64,000 nt of DNA from positions 2,418,001-2,482,000 of the forward strand of contig NW_024881329.1 of the NCBI RefSeq assembly GCF_018691265.1, read 5' to 3'. This DNA is from Tyto alba. Taxonomy: Eukaryota; Chordata; Aves; Strigiformes; Tytonidae. Under the pieces are notes generated by a model, which was not told where the DNA came from, did not search any database, and was given only the letters and a program-made list of their open reading frames with translations. Positions 44,901-56,900 of this stretch are shown here, piece by piece; positions within the stretch are counted from its first letter, which is position 1; every line of letters starts with the position of its first letter. Made by a program: the position numbers and the translations under genes.

Positions 44901-47900
44901 AACCAGGACCAGAGCGGCAAATTCAAGATGTGCCTCAACTACAAGATCCGCGTCCTCTGCTGCGTCCCCAACGAGGACTGCCCGACCGCCAGCCCCCTGC
45001 CCACCACCACCAGCCCCACCACCGTCACCACGCGCAGAACGCCGACCTCCACCACCGTCACCACCGTCACCACCTCCACCTCCACCACCCGGCCCACCAC
45101 CACGCTGCCCACCTCCTCGGAAACCACCCTCCAAACCTCACCAGCACCACCAGCCCCACGCCGACAGCTCCCGTCTACTCTCCCAGCGTGAGCTCCACCA
45201 CCACCCAGTCCACCACCGCCTGTGAGCCCGAAGTCTGCTCCTGGAGCGAGTGGTTCGACGTCGACTTCCCCGCCTCCGGGCCCGACCAGGGAGACTTCGA
45301 AACCTACCAGCACATCCGGGCCGCCGGCAAGGAAGTCTGCCAGCAGCCAAAGGAAATCGAGTGCCGGGCGGAGGACTTCCCCGACGTTTCCATCCAACAG
45401 GTCGGACAGGTCGTGCAGTGCGACGTCCACTTCGGACTCGTCTGCAGGAACCAGGACCAGAGCGGCAAATTCAAGATGTGCCTCAACTACAAGATCCGCG
45501 TCCTCTGCTGCGTCCCCAACGAGAACTGCCCGACCGCCAGCCCCCTGCCCACCACCACCAGCCCCACCACCGTCACCACGCGCAGAACGCCGACCTCCAC
45601 CACCGTCACCACCGTCACCACCTCCACCTCCACCACCCGGCCCACCACCACGCTGCCCACCTCCTCGGAAACCACCCTCCAAACCTCCACCAGCACCACC
45701 AGCCCCACGCCGACAGCTCCCGTCTACTCTCCCAGCGTGAGCTCCACCACCACCCAGTCCACCACCGCCTGTGAGCCCGAAGTCTGCTCCTGGAGCGAGT
45801 GGTTCGACGTCGACTTCCCCGCCTCCGGGCCCGACCAGGGAGACTTCGAAACCTACCAGCACATCCGGGCCGCCGGCAAGGAAGTCTGCCAGCAGCCAAA
45901 GGAAATCGAGTGCCGGGCGGAGGACTTCCCCGACGTTTCCATCCAACAGGTCGGACAGGTCGTGCAGTGCGACGTCCACTTCGGACTCGTCTGCAGGAAC
46001 CAGGACCAGAGCGGCAAATTCAAGATGTGCCTCAACTACAAGATCCGCGTCCTCTGCTGCGTCCCCAACGAGAACTGCCCGACCGCCAGCCCCCTGCCCA
46101 CCACCACCAGCCCCACCACCGTCACCACGCGCAGAACGCCGACCTCCACCACCGTCACCACCGTCACCACCTCCACCTCCACCACCCGGCCCACCACCAC
46201 GCTGCCCACCTCCTCGGAAACCACCCTCCAAACCTCCACCAGCACCACCAGCCCCACGCCGACAGCTCCCGTCTACTCTCCCAGCGTGAGCTCCACCACC
46301 ACCCAGTCCACCACCGCCTGTGAGCCCGAAGTCTGCTCCTGGAGCGAGTGGTTCGACGTCGACTTCCCCGCCTCCGGGCCCGACCAGGGAGACTTCGAAA
46401 CCTACCAGCACATCCGGGCCGCCGGCAAGGAAGTCTGCCAGCAGCCAAAGGAAATCGAGTGCCGGGCGGAGGACTTCCCCGACGTTTCCATCCAACAGGT
46501 CGGACAGGTCGTGCAGTGCGACGTCCACTTCGGACTCGTCTGCAGGAACCAGGACCAGAGCGGCAAATTCAAGATGTGCCTCAACTACAAGATCCGCGTC
46601 CTCTGCTGCGTCCCCAACGAGAACTGCCCGACCGCCAGCCCCCTGCCCACCACCACCAGCCCCACCACCGTCACCACGCGCAGAACGCCGACCTCCACCA
46701 CCGTCACCACCGTCACCACCTCCACCTCCACCACCCGGCCCACCACCACGCTGCCCACCTCCTCGGAAACCACCCTCCAAACCTCCACCAGCACCACCAG
46801 CCCCACGCCGACAGCTCCCGTCTACTCTCCCAGCGTGAGCTCCACCACCACCCAGTCCACCACCGCCTGTGAGCCCGAAGTCTGCTCCTGGAGCGAGTGG
46901 TTCGACGTCGACTTCCCCGCCTCCGGGCCCGACCAGGGAGACTTCGAAACCTACCAGCACATCCGGGCCGCCGGCAAGGAAGTCTGCCAGCAGCCAAAGG
47001 AAATCGAGTGCCGGGCGGAGGACTTCCCCGACGTTTCCATCCAACAGGTCGGACAGGTCGTGCAGTGCGACGTCCACTTCGGACTCGTCTGCAGGAACCA
47101 GGACCAGAGCGGCAAATTCAAGATGTGCCTCAACTACAAGATCCGCGTCCTCTGCTGCGTCCCAACGAGAACTGCCCGACCGCCAGCCCCCTGCCCACCA
47201 CCACCAGCCCCACCACCGTCACCACGCGCAGAACGCCGACCTCCACCACCGTCACCACCGTCACCACCTCCACCTCCACCACCCGGCCCACCACCACGCT
47301 GCCCACCTCCTCGGAAACCACCCTCCAAACCTCCACCAGCACCACCAGCCCCACGCCGACAGCTCCCGTCTACTCTCCCAGCGTGAGCTCCACCACCACC
47401 CAGTCCACCACCGCCTGTGAGCCCGAAGTCTGCTCCTGGAGCGAGTGGTTCGACGTCGACTTCCCCGCCTCCGGGCCCGACCAGGGAGACTTCGAAACCT
47501 ACCAGCACATCCGGGCCGCCGGCAAGGAAGTCTGCCAGCAGCCAAAGGAAATCGAGTGCCGGGCGGAGGACTTCCCCGACGTTTCCATCCAACAGGTCGG
47601 ACAGGTCGTGCAGTGCGACGTCCACTTCGGACTCGTCTGCAGGAACCAGGACCAGAGCGGCAAATTCAAGATGTGCCTCAACTACAAGATCCGCGTCCTC
47701 TGCTGCGTCCCCAACGAGACTGCCCGACCGCCAGCCCCCTGCCCACCACCACCAGCCCCACCACCGTCACCACGCGCAGAACGCCGACCTCCACCACCGT
47801 CACCACCGTCACCTCCACCTCCACCACCCGGCCCACCACCACGCTGCCCACCTCCTCGGAAACCACCCTCCAAACCTCCACCAGCACCACCAGCCCCACG

Positions 47901-50900
47901 CCGACAGCTCCCGTCTACTCTCCCAGCGTGAGCTCCACCACCACCCAGTCCACCACCGCCTGTGAGCCCGAAGTCTGCTCCTGGAGCGAGTGGTTCGACG
48001 TCGACTTCCCGCCTCCGGGCCCGACCAGGGAGACTTCGAAACCTACCAGCACATCCGGGCCGCCGGCAAGGAAGTCTGCCAGCAGCCAAAGGAAATCGAG
48101 TGCCGGGCGGAGGACTTCCCCGACGTTTCCATCCAACAGGTCGGACAGGTCGTGCAGTGCGACGTCCACTTCGGACTCGTCTGCAGGAACCAGGACCAGA
48201 GCGGCAAATTCAAGATGTGCCTCAACTACAAGATCCGCGTCCTCTGCTGCGTCCCCAACGAGAACTGCCCGACCGCCAGCCCCCTGCCCACCACCACCAG
48301 CCCCACCACCGTCACCACGCGCAGAACGCCGACCTCCACCACCGTCACCACCGTCACCACCTCCACCTCCACCACCCGGCCCACCACCACGCTGCCCACC
48401 TCCTCGGAAACCACCCTCCAAACCTCCACCAGCACCACCAGCCCCACGCCGACAGCTCCCGTCTACTCTCCCAGCGTGAGCTCCACCACCACCCAGTCCA
48501 CCACGCCTGTGAGCCCGAAGTCTGCTCCTGGAGCGAGTGGTTCGACGTCGACTTCCCCGCCTCCGGGCCCGACCAGGGAGACTTCGAAACCTACCAGCAC
48601 ATCCGGGCCGCCGGCAAGGAAGTCTGCCAGCAGCCAAAGGAAATCGAGTGCCGGGCGGAGGACTTCCCCGACGTTTCCATCCAACAGGTCGGACAGGTCG
48701 TGCAGTGCGACGTCCACTTCGGACTCGTCTGCAGGAACCAGGACCAGAGCGGCAAATTCAAGATGTGCCTCAACTACAAGATCCGCGTCCTCTGCTGCGT
48801 CCCCAACGAGAACTGCCCGACCGCCAGCCCCCTGCCCACCACCACCAGCCCCACCACCGTCACCACGCGCAGAACGCCGACCTCCACCACCGTCACCACC
48901 GTCACCACCTCCACCTCCACCACCCGGCCCACCACCACGCTGCCCACCTCCTCGGAAACCACCCTCCAAACCTCCACCAGCACCACCAGCCCCACGCCGA
49001 CAGCTCCCGTCTACTCTCCCAGCGTGAGCTCCACCACCACCCAGTCCACCACCGCCTGTGAGCCCGAAGTCTGCTCCTGGAGCGAGTGGTTCGACGTCGA
49101 CTTCCCCGCCTCCGGGCCCGACCAGGGAGACTTCGAAACCTACCAGCACATCCGGGCCGCCGGCAAGGAAGTCTGCCAGCAGCCAAAGGAAATCGAGTGC
49201 CGGGCGGAGGACTTCCCCGACGTTTCCATCCAACAGGTCGGACAGGTCGTGCAGTGCGACGTCCACTTCGGACTCGTCTGCAGGAACCAGGACCAGAGCG
49301 GCAAATTCAAGATGTGCCTCAACTACAAGATCCGCGTCCTCTGCTGCGTCCCCAACGAGAACTGCCCGACCGCCAGCCCCCTGCCCACCACCACCAGCCC
49401 CACCACCGTCACCACGCGCAGAACGCCGACCTCCACCACCGTCACCACCGTCACCACCTCCACCTCCACCACCCGGCCCACCACCACGCTGCCCACCTCC
49501 TCGGAAACCACCCTCCAAACCTCCACCAGCACCACCAGCCCCACGCCGACAGCTCCCGTCTACTCTCCCAGCGTGAGCTCCACCACCACCCAGTCCACCA
49601 CCGCCTGTGAGCCCGAAGTCTGCTCCTGGAGCGAGTGGTTCGACGTCGACTTCCCCGCCTCCGGGCCCGACCAGGGAGACTTCGAAACCTACCAGCACAT
49701 CCGGGCCGCCGGCAAGGAAGTCTGCCAGCAGCCAAAGGAAATCGAGTGCCGGGCGGAGGACTTCCCGACGTTTCCATCCAACAGGTCGGACAGGTCGTGC
49801 AGTGCGACGTCCACTTCGGACTCGTCTGCAGGAACCAGGACCAGAGCGGCAAATTCAAGATGTGCCTCAACTACAAGATCCGCGTCCTCTGCTGCGTCCC
49901 CAACGAGAACTGCCGACCGCCAGCCCCCTGCCCACCACCACCAGCCCCACCACCGTCACCACGCGCAGAACGCCGACCTCCACCACCGTCACCACCGTCA
50001 CCACCTCCACCTCCACCACCCGGCCCACCACCACGCTGCCCACCTCCTCGGAAACCACCCTCCAAACCTCCACCAGCACCACCAGCCCCACGCCGACAGC
50101 TCCCGTCTACTCTCCCAGCGTGAGCTCCACCACCACCCAGTCCACCACCGCCTGTGAGCCCGAAGTCTGCTCCTGGAGCGAGTGGTTCGACGTCGACTTC
50201 CCCGCCTCCGGGCCCGACCAGGGAGACTTCGAAACCTACCAGCACATCCGGGCCGCCGGCAAGGAAGTCTGCCAGCAGCCAAAGGAAATCGAGTGCCGGG
50301 CGGAGGACTTCCCCGACGTTTCCATCCAACAGGTCGGACAGGTCGTGCAGTGCGACGTCCACTTCGGACTCGTCTGCAGGAACCAGGACCAGAGCGGCAA
50401 ATTCAAGATGTGCCTCAACTACAAGATCCGCGTCCTCTGCTGCGTCCCCAACGAGAACTGCCCGACCGCCAGCCCCCTGCCCACCACCACCAGCCCCACC
50501 ACCGTCACCACGCGCAGAACGCCGACCTCCACCACCGTCACCACCGTCACCACCTCCACCTCCACCACCCGGCCCACCACCACGCTGCCCACCTCCTCGG
50601 AAACCACCCTCCAAACCTCCACCAGCACCACCAGCCCCACGCCGACAGCTCCCGTCTACTCTCCCAGCGTGAGCTCCACCACCACCCAGTCCACCACCGC
50701 CTGTGAGCCCGAAGTCTGCTCCTGGAGCGAGTGGTTCGACGTCGACTTCCCCGCCTCCGGGCCCGACCAGGGAGACTTCGAAACCTACCAGCACATCCGG
50801 GCCGCCGGCAAGGAAGTCTGCCAGCAGCCAAAGGAAATCGAGTGCCGGGCGGAGGACTTCCCCGACGTTTCCATCCAACAGGTCGGACAGGTCGTGCAGT

Positions 50901-53900
50901 GCGACGTCCACTTCGGACTCGTCTGCAGGAACCAGGACCAGAGCGGCAAATTCAAGATGTGCCTCAACTACAAGATCCGCGTCCTCTGCTGCGTCCCAAC
51001 GAGAACTGCCCGACCGCCAGCCCCCTGCCCACCACCACCAGCCCCACCACCGTCACCACGCGCAGAACGCCGACCTCCACCACCGTCACCACCGTCACCA
51101 CCTCCACCTCCACCACCGGCCCACCACCACGCTGCCCACCTCCTCGGAAACCACCCTCCAAACCTCCACCAGCACCACCAGCCCCACGCCGACAGCTCCC
51201 GTCTACTCTCCCAGCGTGAGCTCCACCACCACCCAGTCCACCACCGCCTGTGAGCCCGAAGTCTGCTCCTGGAGCGAGTGGTTCGACGTCGACTTCCCCG
51301 CCTCCGGGCCCGACCAGGGAGACTTCGAAACCTACCAGCACATCCGGGCCGCCGGCAAGGAAGTCTGCCAGCAGCCAAAGGAAATCGAGTGCCGGGCGGA
51401 GGACTTCCCCGACGTTTCCATCCAACAGGTCGGACAGGTCGTGCAGTGCGACGTCCACTTCGGACTCGTCTGCAGGAACCAGGACCAGAGCGGCAAATTC
51501 AAGATGTGCCTCAACTACAAGATCCGCGTCCTCTGCTGCGTCCCCAACGAGAACTGCCCGACCGCCAGCCCCCTGCCCACCACCACCACCCCACCACCGT
51601 CACCACGCGCAGAACGCCGACCTCCACCACCGTCACCACCGTCACCACCTCCACCTCCACCACCCGGCCCACCACCACGCTGCCCACCTCCTCGGAAACC
51701 ACCCTCCAAACCTCCACCAGCACCACCAGCCCCACGCCGACAGCTCCCGTCTACTCTCCCAGCGTGAGCTCCACCACCACCCAGTCCACCACCGCCTGTG
51801 AGCCCGAAGTCTGCTCCTGGAGCGAGTGGTTCGACGTCGACTTCCCCGCCTCCGGGCCCGACCAGGGAGACTTCGAAACCTACCAGCACATCCGGGCCGC
51901 CGGCAAGGAAGTCTGCCAGCAGCCAAAGGAAATCGAGTGCCGGGCGGAGGACTTCCCCGACGTTTCCATCCAACAGGTCGGACAGGTCGTGCAGTGCGAC
52001 GTCCACTTCGGACTCGTCTGCAGGAACCAGGACCAGAGCGGCAAATTCAAGATGTGCCTCAACTACAAGATCCGCGTCCTCTGCTGCGTCCCCAACGAGA
52101 ACTGCCCGACCGCCAGCCCCCTGCCCACCACACAGCCCCACCACCGTCACCACGCGCAGAACGCCGACCTCCACCACCGTCACCACCGTCACCACCTCCA
52201 CCTCCACCACCCGGCCCACCACCACGCTGCCCACCTCCTCGGAAACCACCCTCCAAACCTCCACCAGCACCACCAGCCCCACGCCGACAGCTCCCGTCTA
52301 CTCTCCCAGCGTGAGCTCCACCACCACCCAGTCCACCACCGCCTGTGAGCCCGAAGTCTGCTCCTGGAGCGAGTGGTTCGACGTCGACTTCCCCGCCTCC
52401 GGGCCCGACCAGGGAGACTTCGAAACCTACCAGCACATCCGGGCCGCCGGCAAGGAAGTCTGCCAGCAGCCAAAGGAAATCGAGTGCCGGGCGGAGGACT
52501 TCCCCGACGTTTCCATCCAACAGGTCGGACAGGTCGTGCAGTGCGACGTCCACTTCGGACTCGTCTGCAGGAACCAGGACCAGAGCGGCAAATTCAAGAT
52601 GTGCCTCAACTACAAGATCCGCGTCCTCTGCTGCGTCCCCAACGAGAACTGCCCGACCGCCAGCCCCCTGCCCACCACCACCAGCCCCACCACCGTCACC
52701 ACGCGCAGAACGCCGACCTCCACCACCGTCACCACCGTCACCACCTCCACCTCCACCACCCGGCCCACCACCACGCTGCCCACCTCCTCGGAAACCACCC
52801 TCCAAACCTCCACCAGCACCACCAGCCCCACGCCGACAGCTCCCGTCTACTCTCCCAGCGTGAGCTCCACCACCACCCAGTCCACCACCGCCTGTGAGCC
52901 CGAAGTCTGCTCCTGGAGCGAGTGGTTCGACGTCGACTTCCCCGCCTCCGGGCCCGACCAGGGAGACTTCGAAACCTACCAGCACATCCGGGCCGCCGGC
53001 AAGGAAGTCTGCCAGCAGCCAAAGGAAATCGAGTGCCGGGCGGAGGACTTCCCCGACGTTTCCATCCAACAGGTCGGACAGGTCGTGCAGTGCGACGTCC
53101 ACTTCGGACTCGTCTGCAGGAACCAGGACCAGAGCGGCAAATTCAAGATGTGCCTCAACTACAAGATCCGCGTCCTCTGCTGCGTCCCCAACGAGAACTG
53201 CCCGACCGCCAGCCCCCTGCCCACCACCACCAGCCCCACCACCGTCACCACGCGCAGAACGCCGACCTCCACCACCGTCACCACCGTCACCACCTCCACC
53301 TCCACCACCCGGCCCACCACCACGCTGCCCACCTCCTCGGAAACCACCCTCCAAACCTCCACCAGCACCACCAGCCCCACGCCGACAGCTCCCGTCTACT
53401 CTCCCAGCGTGAGCTCCACCACCACCCAGTCCACCACCGCCTGTGAGCCCGAAGTCTGCTCCTGGAGCGAGTGGTTCGACGTCGACTTCCCCGCCTCCGG
53501 GCCCGACCAGGGAGACTTCGAAACCTACCAGCACATCCGGGCCGCCGGCAAGGAAGTCTGCCAGCAGCCAAAGGAAATCGAGTGCCGGGCGGAGGACTTC
53601 CCCGACGTTTCCATCCAACAGGTCGGACAGGTCGTGCAGTGCGACGTCCACTTCGGACTCGTCTGCAGGAACCAGGACCAGAGCGGCAAATTCAAGATGT
53701 GCCTCAACTACAAGATCCGCGTCCTCTGCTGCGTCCCCAACGAGAACTGCCCGACCGCCAGCCCCCTGCCCACCACCACCAGCCCCACCACCGTCACCAC
53801 GCGCAGAACGCCGACCTCCACCACCGTCACCACCGTCACCACCTCCACCTCCACCACCCGGCCCACCACCACGCTGCCCACCTCCTCGGAAACCACCCTC

Positions 53901-56900
53901 CAAACCTCCACCAGCACCACCAGCCCCACGCCGACAGCTCCCGTCTACTCTCCCAGCGTGAGCTCCACCACCACCCAGTCCACCACCGCCTGTGAGCCCG
54001 AAGTCTGCTCCTGGAGCGAGTGGTTCGACGTCGACTTCCCCGCCTCCGGGCCCGACCAGGGAGACTTCGAAACCTACCAGCACATCCGGGCCGCCGGCAA
54101 GGAAGTCTGCCAGCAGCCAAAGGAAATCGAGTGCCGGGCGGAGGACTTCCCCGACGTTTCCATCCAACAGGTCGGACAGGTCGTGCAGTGCGACGTCCAC
54201 TTCGGACTCGTCTGCAGGAACCAGGACCAGAGCGGCAAATTCAAGATGTGCCTCAACTACAAGATCCGCGTCCTCTGCTGCGTCCCAACGAGAACTGCCC
54301 GACCGCCAGCCCCCTGCCCACCACCACCAGCCCCACCACCGTCACCACGCGCAGAACGCCGACCTCCACCACCGTCACCACCGTCACCACCTCCACCTCC
54401 ACCACCCGGCCCACCACCACGCTGCCCACCTCCTCGGAAACCACCCTCCAAACCTCCACCAGCACCACCAGCCCCACGCCGACAGCTCCCGTACTCTCCC
54501 AGCGTGAGCTCCACCACCACCCAGTCCACCACCGCCTGTGAGCCCGAAGTCTGCTCCTGGAGCGAGTGGTTCGACGTCGACTTCCCCGCCTCCGGGCCCG
54601 ACCAGGGAGACTTCGAAACCTACCAGCACATCCGGGCCGCCGGCAAGGAAGTCTGCCAGCAGCCAAAGGAAATCGAGTGCCGGGCGGAGGACTTCCCCGA
54701 CGTTTCCATCCAACAGGTCGGACAGGTCGTGCAGTGCGACGTCCACTTCGGACTCGTCTGCAGGAACCAGGACCAGAGCGGCAAATTCAAGATGTGCCTC
54801 AACTACAAGATCCGCGTCCTCTGCTGCGTCCCCAACGAGAACTGCCCGACCGCCAGCCCCCTGCCCACCACCACCAGCCCCACCACCGTCACCACGCGCA
54901 GAACGCCGACCTCCACCACCGTCACCACCGTCACCACTCCACCTCCACCACCCGGCCCACCACCACGCTGCCCACCTCCTCGGAAACCACCCTCCAAACC
55001 TCCACCAGCACCACCAGCCCCACGCCGACAGCTCCCGTCTACTCTCCCAGCGTGAGCTCCACCACCACCCAGTCCACCACCGCCTGTGAGCCCGAAGTCT
55101 GCTCCTGGAGCGAGTGGTTCGACGTCGACTTCCCCGCCTCCGGGCCGACCAGGGAGACTTCGAAACCTACCAGCACATCCGGGCCGCCGGCAAGGAAGTC
55201 TGCCAGCAGCCAAAGGAAATCGAGTGCCGGGCGGAGGACTTCCCCGACGTTTCCATCCAACAGGTCGGACAGGTCGTGCAGTGCGACGTCCACTTCGGAC
55301 TCGTCTGCAGGAACCAGGACCAGAGCGGCAAATTCAAGATGTGCCTCAACTACAAGATCCGCGTCCTCTGCTGCGTCCCCAACGAGGAACTGCCCGACCG
55401 CCAGCCCCTGCCCACCACCACCAGCCCCACCACCGTCACCACGCGCAGAACGCCGACCTCCACCACCGTCACCACCGTCACCACCTCCACCTCCACCACC
55501 CGGCCCACCACCACGCTGCCCACCTCCTCGGAAACCACCCTCCAAACCTCCACCAGCACCACCAGCCCCACGCCGACAGCTCCCGTCTACTCTCCCAGCG
55601 TGAGCTCCACCACCACCCAGTCCACCACCGCCTGTGAGCCCGAAGTCTGCTCCTGGAGCGAGTGGTTCGACGTCGACTTCCCCGCCTCCGGGCCCGACCA
55701 GGGAGACTTCGAAACCTACCAGCACATCCGGGCCGCCGGCAAGGAAGTCTGCCAGCAGCCAAAGGAAATCGAGTGCCGGGCGGAGGACTTCCCCGACGTT
55801 TCCATCCAACAGGTCGGACAGGTCGTGCAGTGCGACGTCCACTTCGGACTCGTCTGCAGGAACCAGGACCAGAGCGGCAAATTCAAGATGTGCCTCAACT
55901 ACAAGATCCGCGTCCTCTGCTGCGTCCCCAACGAGACTGCCCGACCGCCAGCCCCCTGCCCACCACCACCAGCCCCACCACCGTCACCACGCGCAGAACG
56001 CCGACCTCCACCACCGTCACCACCGTCACCACCTCCACCTCCACCACCCGGCCCACCACCACGCTGCCCACCTCCTCGGAAACCACCCTCCAAACCTCCA
56101 CCAGCACCACCAGCCCCACGCCGACAGCTCCCGTCTACTCTCCCAGCGTGAGCTCCACCACCACCCAGTCCACCACCGCCTGTGAGCCCGAAGTCTGCTC
56201 CTGGAGCGAGTGGTTCGACGTCGACTTCCCCGCCTCCGGGCCCGACCAGGGAGACTTCGAAACCTACCAGCACATCCGGGCCGCCGGCAAGGAAGTCTGC
56301 CAGCAGCAGCCAAAGGAAATCGAGTGCCGGCGGAGGACTTCCCCGACGTTTCCATCCAACAGGTCGGACAGGTCGTGCAGTGCGACGTCCACTTCGGACT
56401 CGTCTGCAGGAACCAGGACCAGAGCGGCAAATTCAAGATGTGCCTCAACTACAAGATCCGCGTCCTCTGCTGCGTCCCCAACGAGAACTGCCCGACCGCC
56501 AGCCCCCTGCCCACCACCACCAGCCCCACCACCGTCACCACGCGCAGAACGCCGACCTCCACCACCGTCACCACCGTCACCACCTCCACCTCCACCACCC
56601 GGCCCACCACCACGCTGCCCACCTCCTCGGAAACCACCCTCCAAACCTCCACCAGCACCACCAGCCCCACGCCGACAGCTCCCGTCTACTCTCCCAGCGT
56701 GAGCTCCACCACCACCCAGTCCACCACCGCCTGTGAGCCCGAAGTCTGCTCCTGGAGCGAGTGGTTCGACGTCGACTTCCCCGCCTCCGGGCCCGACCAG
56801 GGAGACTTCGAAACCTACCAGCACATCCGGGCCGCCGGCAAGGAAGTCTGCCAGCAGCCAAAGGAAATCGAGTGCCGGGCGGAGGACTTCCCCGACGTTT

